From Neckera pumila (Eukaryota; Streptophyta; Bryopsida; Hypnales; Neckeraceae): DNA of 64,000 nt. The notes under the pieces are model-generated. The model saw only the letters and a list, made by a program, of their open reading frames with translations, had not been told where the DNA came from and did no database searches. Within the stretch, counting starts at the first letter, position 1; each line of letters opens with the position of its first letter. The stretch lies in NCBI GenBank assembly GCA_963969595.1, contig OZ018413.1, forward strand, positions 13,505,711 to 13,569,710, in the 5' to 3' direction. The translations under genes and the position numbers were made by a program. Below, piece after piece: positions 1 through 9,825 of the stretch.

Positions 1-309
1 TAGAGAGCAAGAAAGCAGGAAGTAGTAAGAGCATCTTTAGTCCGAACTCAGTCCAAACGGCATATTGGTCAATATGGTATATTTTTAACTTTTGAATGGT
101 GTATAATTAGAACTAGAAATTTATATCATTGGAAGCACATTGATTAGGTGCAAGAAAATTCAAACTTGGACATTGGACAAACACTTCAAAAGCAAGGTAA
201 AAGTCCACACAAATTATAGAGTGTCTTAGCAAATCATGGTTCCCAAAGGAAGATTTGGCCATTGACACTCTAAAAGGGGCCCATATAAAAAAAAATTGCA
301 ATCCCCGTA

Positions 310-1039
310 TTTCCTATCTTCCTACACAATTTGCGCCAAAATTGCTTAAATAGTCTTTCAATTTTTGGAATACAATATTGAAAAATTTGAAATCTCCATA
401 TTTTCTATATTTTCTATCTTCCTACGTAGAAAAAATTTCCACCTCTTATTGCGCACAATCTATCTGGAAAGCTTTGATTCATTTCATTTGGATTTTTTAT
501 GAGAAAGTTATGGACAATCTTGTTTTTCAAGCAATTAAAGCATCTTCTTGGAAAATTAACTTGTAGGACTCATTTTTGAATGCAAATTTACAAATTTTAA
601 TAATTTAGATTTTCCTTCTATCTTATATCTACTTCTACTCAACAATTCTTTAAAGTATAAAAATTGAGTTTTTTTGAAGTTTTTTTTTTCCAAGACTCTC
701 AACTCAATTTTCTACAATAAATGTTTAAAGCTCAAAACTCTATAGTGCAAAAGATTAAAGTTAAAAAAGTTCAAAGTCAAATAATGTAGTCCAGCAATGT
801 ACTGAAAAATTGATTTTTTTCATTTTAAAACGCAAATATCTTGCAATCTTTGAAATCTTTGCAATCTTTGAGCAGTCAACAATTTTGAAATTTTTTCCAC
901 ACATTCTCATACTAGTTAGGTGGAAGTTCCTATAGTTAGATGTGCAAAAAAAACAGTTTTTAAAATTTTAACTCTTATACTATAGAAATTGCAATTTTGA
1001 GCATTTTTTGGTAGAATAAAACCTTGGGCCTTTAAGGGT
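310..1039. mobile_element. Right part of a non-autonomous DNA element (ACCCCTAAAG family)
   Basis: This AT-rich stretch closely resembles the interior and right end of the element at 34096-35017: shared stretches include the segment around 470-590 and the right-hand run ending in TTTAAGGGTTA. The right terminus is followed by TA, as in the other copies. No left terminal repeat was found, so the copy is truncated or its left end has decayed. No coding capacity is seen. Confidence 0.55.
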
Positions 1040-1041
1040 TA

Positions 1042-2152
1042 AGTAATCATTGAGATGACGCTTCTCTATTCATCCACACTTGGGATGGATTTTTGGGATG
1101 AAACTTGTCCATCTTGGGATGATTGTTGCTTAGTCATGTAGACTTTGGCATCAAGCTATGCCATTCTTTCTAAGTGCTTGAACTAAAGATAGGAATTAAT
1201 GCACCTAAAATTGTTCAAATGAACATTGGAGAACCATTTCTATTGTTAAATTATCTAAATTGAGGGATCTTGTTGGGAGTCAAAAGAAGATTCTAAATCT
1301 TTTTAGTGTGCACTATATGAATAAATTCAGATTTTTTTGTGTTGAAAATACATGTATCCAAAATCAACCCTAGAATCTCATGCACATTGGTAGAAGTTAT
1401 AAGTTTTATGCAAGTACTTGTACATTCAATTTCAAAAAATCAATTTAATGCATTTAATTAGCTTTAAACAAAATGAAGTGCTTGAAATAATAATACAAAG
1501 ATCACTTTTGAAAAAGCTTCCAAAATATCTATATTGACCTTGATTCAAGTAGAATAGTCTTTCATTGATATATTACATGATTTTCCATGAAGCTTCTTCA
1601 ATGATTATTAATTGAATAAAGTATGCTTTTCAAAACATTCATTATCCAAGCGGTTTTGAAGAGCATACTTTAGAAGTCTTTTGAGTGTTTAGAAGTCTTG
1701 GTGATAGAAAAAAAGAGATGTTGGCTGCAAGACCGTTGTGTGAATGAAAGGTTTGCTTGGCAGTGGATTACCATTGTTTAGCATACTTGTGCAGCAAAAG
1801 GTGCTGAAAAACATTCAAAATATAGATGGCAATGCATGTCCTCATATCATAAGATTATATCTTAGCATTCAGAACCGGCAGAACCGGCATGAAGACGTCA
1901 TGTAAAAAATTCAATCTAATGCCGGACAGCTTCAGCAAACTCAGCTTCCGCAACTAATCAAAGCACAAACTTGACCAAATTGCTGTGCTTGGTATTCCTC
2001 TCACACGTTGAATTTGTCGGTCATGCAATTTTGGTAAGAGTTGTACACACATTCAAGGCGAAATTCACCTCAGCTAATATATTGGTGGTGACCCGAAAAA
2101 GAAGAATTGTTGGATAGCCTGGAACTTCATATAAATACAGATTGAACAAGCA
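1042..2152. other. Intergenic, no gene recognised
   Basis: AT-rich sequence between the first repeat and the 3' end of the CBM48 gene. I see no open reading frame of substance, no RNA gene and no clear repeat on either strand. The part nearest 2152 should contain the 3' UTR of the minus-strand CBM48 gene. Confidence 0.5.
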
Positions 2153-5100
2153 TCAGTTCGTGCCTAAAAGCCTTTGAGCAAAGAGTCGCTTGATGACCTG
2201 CAGTACTACGAGCTCCGACGATATTTTGTTCTCATCAATCAGGAAAGGCTCCACGGTGCTTGGGGGGGATCCATGCGACGACAATGAGAATCCTCTTGAT
2301 CCTGTTCCATCAAGTAAGCTTTCAGGAACATAGGAAGCTCATAACCCAACAGCAAGTAATGTTTTTCTCTTGAGTGCAAGAAAATGGAGCGCTAGTCGTA
2401 TCTGGAGTATGTAAAAAATCCGCACGAAGGTAGTTGGTTGCAGACACGAGGGACAATGTAACTTTCATACCTTCAAATTTTCCATCGGGAAAATACGCCC
2501 AGAAGTTGTAGGGTACTTGATTCTTAATGAAGCGGCCCTGAAGCTGGCAAGCCAAAAGATGAATCTTGCGTCAGATCGTGTGTTAATTGCAAATGGATTA
2601 CTGGCGAATAACTATTTGGAAGGCTGTGCCTCACTCGCTATCTAAATTTCTACCAGATCTTCCTCCCAGAAGTTCCAGAACACATCCGTCTAGTATGAAA
2701 ATGCAACCAGCTACCATCTCAAATACCTGATTGTCGTCAAATTTGATCTCCACGTCTGATATGCCATTCTCTTTCTCAAAGTAGGCCGTCAGTTGAGGGA
2801 CAATGTCCTCCGCCATCGCCTCTGGGAGAGGTTTGGCAACTGCCTTTTTTGCTGCCTTTTTCCCCCCACCTGCAGCAGCAGCTTTGGGCTTGGGAGGACT
2901 TGCGGCGGCTTCAGGTTTATCACTAGGTTTCAGTTCAGCTTCTTTCGCCCCATCTGCAGCAGCAGCTTCGGGCTTGGGAGGACTTGCGGCGGCTTCAGGT
3001 TTATCACTAGGTTTTGGTTCATCTTCTTTCACCCCATCTGCAGCAGCAGCTTCGGGCTTGGGAGGACTTGCGGCGGCTTCAGGTTTATCACTAGGTTTTG
3101 GTTCATCTTCTTTCACCCCATCCGCAGCAGCAACTTCGGGCTTGGGAGGACTTGCGGCGGCTTCAGGTTTATCACTAGGTTTTGGTTCATCTTCTTTCAC
3201 CCCATCCGCAGCAGCAACTTCGGGCTTGGGAGGACTTGCGGCGGCTTCAGGTTTATCACTAGGTTTCGGTTCATCTTCTTTCGCCCCATCCGCAGCAGCA
3301 ACTTCGGGCTTGGGAGGACTTGCGGCGGCTTTAGGTTTATCACTAGGTTTCGGTTCAGCTTCTTTCGCCCCATCTGCAGCAGCAACTTTGGGCTTCGGAG
3401 GACTTGCGGCGGCTTTAGGTTTATCACTAGGTTTCGGTTCAGCTTCTTTAGGTGCTGGAGGTGGCTGTACAGCAGCCTCAACCTGAGTGGCGCCTTCCTT
3501 ACTAGTCGATTCAGTACTAGATTTGTCTTCTGCAGATGAACGACACCATTTAGCAAGTGAACCCTTACATATGAGGTCAGGCAAGTGAACACGATAAATG
3601 TACCTCTGTAAAGGCGATGTCAAAGCCCACAGCAGACCGGTATTTAATCGGATTGCATAATTTCGAGCCAAACGAATGTAAACAATCGTGATCGACACCC
3701 TTTCATTTTCCTGAAATACTGCTTCCGAAATGCCGAATGTCCTCGTCAAAAAGCAAGAAAAAAAGCGATACAATCGAACTTCAAGCTCGGCTTAACGTCC
3801 TTGTCAATCTAAAAAATGGCGAGTGGACGATACGACATTAAAATGGACTCGCATCATATTTCATTCTCAGGACACGAGCCATTTGTGACATAAGACAGTC
3901 AAGTTGTGCCCGTCCTAGCTGGACCTCTTCATATGGAGATTAACATCAGATGATAAATTTGCTGATAGTATAAACAGAATCATTAGGAGTACCTGCTACC
4001 GTTATTTCGTTGTTAAAGCCCCCAGCATTATCGGAAACCGTAGGACAGTCCGGTGAGTGCTGCCATTCTCCATCCACAATATACTTGTATTTATATGTTC
4101 CAGGGGCCAGCTTCTGCAATTTCAAGATGAGAAGCATGTCGGATTTAGACCGATAGTTATTCGAAACAAGCTTCATGAAATAAGAAAACTTACAAGAACG
4201 ATTCAAAATACTCAGAGTGAAAGCACTACATGCCTGCTTGACCACAAACCAATCGTCCGACCCTGTTTTTTCAAGTGGCAGCTGGCTTTCCCAGTTCACA
4301 AAATCGCCAGAAAGCAAAACCGTAGAAGCTGATCCCTTCCACACGAACTCCACCTCCTGTACCACCACTGCCCCCATCCAATCACGCTTCCATCATTTTT
4401 GTGGCTACAGCATCTGTGTGCACCACGCATTAAGCTTTGCAATTGTCATTATATGATTTTCTAACATGCGTCAATTCTCATGTCGCGTTCTACATCATGC
4501 GTTCTCGTTTCAGAGCAGCATTCTGTCAGTAATTAGTCCTTCGAAAATGGTTGGTGATCGAACCAACCAAATCAAGTCATAGTCAACCTCTCCGGAAATT
4601 AGGGTGGAACGCTGTCAACACGATTTGGTCTTTATCTAATTCCATTCAACCTGTGTAGTACGAGCTCCTTGTCGACGCTAAACTGCCTGCCAATAACCTA
4701 AACAAAGTTCAAAGCTGGTCCGCAGCAACTCGCATAGCTATGAAGAACAGCACAAATATATGATAATGCCGTAATTCAAGAAGGGAGATACCCAGTGGCA
4801 ATTCCACTATTAATCATCCAGCTTTCAAATTTGAACGAAGTTCAAGAGCAGTCCAATTGATCAATCCGACTAGCGCAGCTAGAAAAATCAAAATTCGTAG
4901 ACAACTACGAGGGACGACGACTGGAGCTATTCGAATAAGAAGCGCGAATCAGGAATCCAACAGACAATCTTCCCCGTTCCTGAAAATCTTTACCCCGAAG
5001 ACCTAATGAAGTAGATTGAAGGCATTGATACGAAAAACGGTCGACATTTCCAGATTTGCACTGCGTTACCGCTAGTTAGTCTTGCGTTCTTGTCTGTTCT

Positions 5101-5524
5101 CTTTCAGCATCCGGTATTCTTGAGCTTCCACCTCTCAAATGAAATTGAAAAAAGATCAAAGCTCGAACGCAAGAACATTCTCAAATCCCATTCTTTCGAA
5201 ACTATGATGGAAGGACGTCTGCGGATAGAAAGAAGGACTCGTGGCGAATTACGTACGTGTTGAGGTGCCGGCATCTGGACTAGCCATGACGATCACTCGA
5301 CGCCCGCTAGTAATTGAAGCACCTCCACGAGTTTCCCACACAATATCAACTCCACAACAGCCCTTCCTTCCAAATGCCACTGCAGGCTGCAGAGGCAAAA
5401 CCAATTGTGCACAAGCGACGCCGTGACACCTCGCCGCATTGGCACACGGCGCAAACTGATGAGGAAGCCGGGAAACAGTGCCCATGGCTGCACCGACGCA
5501 ATGACCTGCGCATGCCATTGCCAA
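2153..5524 (-). CDS. Predicted plastid CBM48 (AMPK-beta-type glycogen-binding) protein with Pro/Lys/Glu-rich repeats
   Basis: My model has six exons: 5524-5257, 4367-4234, 4113-3993, 3529-2727, 2543-2471 and 2301-2153. They sum to 1548 nt, or 515 residues. Exon 1 is GC-rich and encodes an Ala/Cys/Arg-rich leader of about 89 residues without acidic residues until its end, typical of a plastid transit peptide. Its phase joins exactly to exon 2. Exons 2-3 form a CBM48 domain (EVEFVWKGSA at the start, YKYKYIVDGEWQHSPDCP, then NNEITVA); this family binds glycogen or starch and is shared by AMPK beta subunits and plastid starch proteins. Exon 4 holds a 28-residue repeat (unit ending KEDEPKPSDKPEAAAS). 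The last about 105 residues form a conserved-looking C-terminal domain (PYNFWAYFPDGKFEG, then STVEPFLIDE) that I cannot name. The intron at 4233-4114 uses a GC donor and is 120 nt with no in-frame stop, so its retention would stay in frame. If exon 1 is wrong, a cytosolic start at 4377 is the alternative. Confidence 0.7.
2862..3458 (-). repeat. 84-bp coding tandem repeat in the CBM48 gene
   Basis: About seven copies of an 84-bp (28-residue) unit lie head to tail within exon 4, six nearly complete and partial units at each end. Copies differ at a few positions (for example VKEDE, AKEDE and AKEAE variants) and all keep the reading frame. The encoded stretch is rich in Pro, Ala, Lys and Glu and should be an extended, disordered linker between the CBM48 domain and the C-terminal domain. 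Confidence 0.9.
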
Positions 5525-7129
5525 TTGAATTTACTCCACTCTCCTTCTCCAATTCAAATCCTGCTCTTCCCCTGTGTCAAGATGAGCTTCCTGTATTTCA
5601 TACACCTTCGAAATTCTTGCGAATTTCGCTGGAAGTACAATGGTTACAATCTCTTTGAGTGAGTTTGGGCTTGAGCGCATTGAGCTCCAGCGCTCGGCGA
5701 GCGATGGCGACAACAACAACTAACGATGATGATCTCCATGGCGACTCAGCCGTGAGCGTCCCACACTGACTGGGCGACAGCCACGTTTGTGTGGCTCAAA
5801 GCACTTCGTAGGCTTTGAGGTAAATCCGAGCCTACCCGGTTCGGTGCTGCCGACCCAGGGTCGGTTTGGCATGTGGGTCGAATGAGACTTTCCCCGAGCC
5901 TATCCACATTTGGACGAGCCTGGAGGCTTGGGAACGGGAGAGGAGTGGCTTGATACGCTCAAATGGGGCATGGCAGAACATGACATCTTTCGTGTGAAAA
6001 GAATACTGTACTGGGGCATGGCACAACAGGACAGTCAAATTGAAGACTTCAGTGCGAACTCACAAATCATTCCTCAGCTGATCGAAAATTCAAAGACTTC
6101 AGTTGCCATGCTAAGTGACTCACAATCATCCCTCAACTGACCAAAATAGAGAAAGCCTTGATTTGAACTCCGTATATGCAGGAATGTTGCGAAAGGACGA
6201 TAGAACCTCTCTAGTAACCTCCAAGGTCATTCACATGACATTACACAAAACAAATACGAGATGATCCTCTCAATTTGACTCTCCAAGTCTAAATACGATA
6301 TGAAATGATATTCTCAATTCCAGTGTGAAAAATGTTGGCAACCTTGGAAGGCACAAATATCCACTATCTGGACACAAATGGCGCAGTCCCATCTTAATAG
6401 GATACTCATGTAATCGACCTTCTGGGCTGCACCTACAGGTTCCAATGGAAAGTTGTGCCGAACATAAAGCCCTAGCAGTGGTGATTATCTTGTCCTGGTG
6501 ACTCCCACGACAAGGGAACTCGATAAGGGAACTTCAACTCCCTAGGTGACACGCACGAGTACTAAATCACCTGAAATTTATCAACCACAACGTTTTCTTG
6601 CAAACAGATAAAAAAAAGCAGCCTTCGACACACCATTTTCGTGCCGCAGGATAATCATACTATGTCGTATCGGATGCTAGAATAGCAGATCGGATTATGT
6701 TTAAAGAACATAAGAACTTGGAGCCCTGCTGCTGCTAGGTTCCAACGATCAACTCTGATACCACCACTTGCCCTTACACCTCTTGCCTTAGCATCCATGT
6801 ACAGAAGGATCAACGATCAAGAACCTTGACTATATGTCTCCCAGAATTGTAGCCCGTCGCCATCTAAAGACATGGATAGCTAGAGTGGCTCGTCATTCAT
6901 GTCCTCTCAACTGGTAAGAGTATAACAAGGTATGTGTTCTCAACAAAATACAGCATTCAAGCCCTATATTGTTCTAGACCAAGCAACAGGAATTCAGGTC
7001 TACTCAAAAATATCTTCACTTATTCTCACCAAGTCTAGAGTATCCACTTAACGAATCAGGAGGTGGTTGCAAGAACAAGAGCTCTGTGTGCCATTCCAGA
7101 ATGACGATTATATGACAAAACTAACCTTG
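5525..7129. other. 5' flank of CBM48 gene and possible retrotransposon remnant; no gene recognised
   Basis: The part nearest 5525 is moderately GC-rich and should carry the promoter and 5' UTR of the minus-strand CBM48 gene. From about 6150 to 7129 there is no convincing ORF. One retrotransposon-like primer-binding motif (listed separately) is the only recognisable signal. Confidence 0.4.
6750..6763 (-). other. Possible LTR-retrotransposon primer-binding site (initiator Met-tRNA type)
   Basis: Read on the minus strand this is TGGTATCAGAGTTG. TGGTATCAGAG is the usual primer-binding site of plant Copia-type retrotransposons, complementary to the 3' end of initiator tRNA-Met. A possible LTR end (GGGCA) lies a few bases upstream on the same strand. 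No gag, pol or second LTR could be seen, so this is at most a decayed remnant or solo-LTR derivative. Confidence 0.4.
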
Positions 7130-8193
7130 TCAATGGCCTCGTGCCATTTGAAAGGCCTTCGTCACATCATTCCGATTGTCAAATACTGTCACTGAGGATA
7201 CTCTCCTGTCTCCAATTAGATCAATTCTTCTCTTGAACTGAACCGGATCATGATGAACAATTGGAATTTTTTATTTCAAGTAAATCTCAAGGGTGTTCCA
7301 AGAGGGTGGGCCGTATTAAGAGTCAAAGAGACTGAACATTTAATTTCTTTCCTTTCAGGAGATCATTCCATTTGAGTGGCCGTTTCACTGCCCCAGGATA
7401 GGTCACCTCTTGTGGCAAGCTCTTTCCGAAAGTCAACAATGTTCCTCCCTCCTTCAACAGCTTGACAACGGCAGTAGCTTGTGAGCCTTCTCCGCAGTTA
7501 ACACCGACCCTAGGCTTCGGGAGGTCACTTATTAACCTTTTCATGTACCTGCCAATTTCTGCCAAATGAGAGAATTGATCTTACCCTAAATTAAGTAAGG
7601 GATCCTCACACGCTTCACCCGAACATAAACTACTAGACTTAAAAGCACTAGAATTTTACTAAAAAGAAAAGAGAAACTGCTTAGGTTTGAAACTTCGCTC
7701 AACATTACAGCAAACCCTAACAAGAGAATTCGAAACAAATAGAGGAGAATGTGAATGCAGATCGAACCAGGTATTGGTGTAGGCTTCCGTAACAACAACA
7801 TCACCACCGATGCTCTTCAAAAGCTCAATGGAGTCGGTGACACCAGGCTTGTTGGACAGAATATTAATCGTCGTGAATCCTCTCTCCTTGGCTGCCTTGA
7901 TCAAAGCCTTCCCTAAGTCACTGTCGGCTTCGTTTTGCACCACTACATCCCCTGAAGAGTACAAATAGCTCAAAAACTAAGAAAATCGATCACACACACG
8001 CGAGAAAATAATCAAAGCACGCTCGGAAACGGGCGGAAAGCGTCACCATGTCGGAGATCGTACCAGGTTGCAGCTTCGCGGCCTTCAGAACCTTCTCAGC
8101 TGCCGAAGTGGCATCCGTGGAAATGCAAGCTTGACGACGCAGCAGCGACAGCAACCCGTGGGGTCGCAACGAGGCTGCTCTGCTCATCGCCAT
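7130..8193 (-). CDS. Truncated mitochondrial trans-2-enoyl-CoA reductase-like protein (nucleotide-binding domain only)
   Basis: My model has four exons: 8193-8064, 7951-7768, 7548-7338 and 7237-7130. They total 633 nt, or 210 residues. After an Arg/Ser/Leu-rich leader (MAMSRAASLRPHGLLSLLRR), probably a mitochondrial presequence, the protein enters the Rossmann-fold half of MECR/ETR: LQPGDVVVQNEADSDLGKAL, the glycine-rich segment, then FTTINILSNKPG, the LPKPRVGVNCGEGS region and GGTLLTFGKSLP. The family reduces 2-enoyl-thioesters with NADPH in mitochondrial fatty-acid synthesis and is normally about 350-375 residues. Here the entire N-terminal GroES-like half is missing, because the leader splices straight into the nucleotide-binding fold. 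The last exon (FKRRIDLIG to KAFQMARGH) matches the family's C-terminus only loosely, and its donor (AAT|GTTCAG) is weak; without that splice translation would stop at 7323. Possibilities are a pseudogene, a regulatory paralogue, or a separate short MECR-like family. Confidence 0.6.
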
Positions 8194-8211
8194 GACTACA
8201 CAGCGAAACGC

Positions 8212-8475
8212 GACAATTGTTCCAAACCCTAGCGCGACCTCACTCACTTCACGTTGAGGAACTTCGCTTCACAATCACAAAACGAAGAGCATCTCCAACG
8301 TTGCGGTAAAAGTTCATCACGTCAAATCACGGGGCCCGTCACTTTTTTTTCCCGGTCACTTCCTTTGAAGACTTTCTTTGGGATGTTTACCGCATGCATG
8401 CAAATCAATCACTTTTTTGGGTTAAATATTGTCAAATTTTTTACAGATACTTTGGCTAGAAGAGGATGACAGTTG
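8212..8475. repeat. Direct repeat, copy 1 (overlaps 5' flank of the MECR-like gene)
   Basis: This segment starts just upstream of the chosen ATG of the MECR-like gene and is repeated in direct orientation at about 8650-8910. Shared landmarks are the CCTCACTCACTTCACGTTGA run, AGAGCATCTCCAA followed by TTGCGGTAAAAGTT, TTTTTCCCGGTCACTT, and TTACAGATACT near the end. Confidence 0.75.
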
Positions 8476-8649
8476 TTTTTCTGCCTATGAATCTTTATAT
8501 GTAGGACAGAAGTGCTACTATTTATTTTTGGAATTTTGTGTAAAAATGTCTTATACAATAGTTTAACTTCCAATGAATGTTTTTGGATTTTTTTAAATCA
8601 ATGATTCATAAAGTACCAAAAGGGATGCTTTTCACAGTGAGCCTATCCC

Positions 8650-8910
8650 CAAATTGTTCCAAACTTTAGCATGACCTCACTCACTTCACGTTGAGCAGAA
8701 CCTCGCCTCACAATCATAAAACAAAGAGCATCTCCAATGTTGCGGTAAAAGTTAATCAGGACAAAACTCAAAACAAAGGGGCCATCCCTTTTTTTCCCGG
8801 TCACTTTCTTTAAAAACTGTTTTTGAGATGTTTACCCCTTGCATGCAAATTAGTCATTTGTTTTTGGGCTAAATATTGTCAGATTTTTACAGATACTGTA
8901 CTTTGGCCAA
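8650..8910. repeat. Direct repeat, copy 2
   Basis: Diverged second copy of 8212-8475 in the same orientation. The likely promoter or 5' UTR of the MECR-like gene has therefore been duplicated without its coding exons. Both copies contain AGAGCATCTCCAA, similar to ends of short transposons elsewhere in this window, so the unit may be or include a MITE. Confidence 0.75.
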
Positions 8911-8930
8911 AAATTTAAAGAAACAATATA

Positions 8931-9141
8931 TTCCTTCCTCTCCAAAATGATCTTCCGGTTCCCCTTAATTTTATTGCAATAAGTTTAATACTATAGCTTG
9001 AAAAGGGTTCTAAAACTCAAAGTTTCAAAACAATAGTAGTACACCAAACTTTGCTTACAACTTGCAACAAATTGAAAAAGCATTATTTTCAGCCTAAGGT
9101 TGAAAAAGCATTATTAGAAGATCATTTTGGGATGGAGGGAG
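8931..9141. mobile_element. Stowaway-like MITE
   Basis: A 211-bp element with inverted ends: the left end reads TTCCTTCCTCTCCAAAATGA and the right end, on the opposite strand, CTCCCTCCATCCCAAAATGA. It is flanked by TA on both sides. CTCCCTCC ends and a TA duplication are the hallmarks of Stowaway (Tc1/mariner-type) MITEs. No coding sequence is present. Confidence 0.85.
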
Positions 9142-9143
9142 TA

Positions 9144-9825
9144 ATATTTGAATAACCATACTACATAGCAACAAAATTTTCTAGAATTGATAGCTTCAAT
9201 TGAATTTTTTATAGAGTACAAATACAAATCTTCCTCTTAAACCTCCCAATCAACTTTTGCATTCTAGGCTCAAATTGTACCTAGTAATGATTGCATATAC
9301 TTAAAGGTTAATGTTCCTATAATTAATATTCTAAACTCCTAAAAAACAAATAAAATAATTTAAAAATTCTCTTAATTCCAGAATTGCTAAACTGCAATTG
9401 TTAAACCATTTTTTCCAACTTTAATTAATTATTCGACATAAAATGTCAACCTTGAGAGCTAAGTACAATAATAATTCTTCGCTGACTACCTTGTCGATAG
9501 GGTCGTGTCCTTTCAGAGTCACAATGGAGCATATAGATTCAAGGATCTGACATTGGAATCCATGGTCATAGGCTCTGTCCTCCCAACAGCTACAGGGGTG
9601 AGTAAGAACACACCAGCAAGCAACACATGGCTGCACTGCAGAAAAGGCACCCGAGCTGCTGCATTGGATGTGTTGCGCAACGAGCCGTGAGCCTTTTGGA
9701 TATGGAGTTATGAATTTCCCACCCGAAGTCCGGGAGATGGAGACCGATGAAGCCGAACTGACACTGCAAACCTTGAAATTTAGGTTTAGTTTGGATTGAA
9801 TTGAGTTCTTTGAAGTTTTGCAGAC
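9144..9825. other. Intergenic / GRXS16 promoter region
   Basis: No gene is recognised. The last 300 bases are less AT-rich and should contain the promoter and 5' UTR of the plus-strand GRXS16 gene that starts at 9826. Confidence 0.5.

Noticed and set aside
2793..3539. Two long plus-strand frames across the 84-bp repeat
   Set aside because: They are antisense shadows of the repetitive minus-strand CBM48 exon; the minus strand has domain homology on both sides and phase-consistent splicing.
5249..5426. Plus-strand frame beginning MANYVRVEVPASG
   Set aside because: Lies opposite the GC-rich transit-peptide exon of the CBM48 gene and has no independent support.
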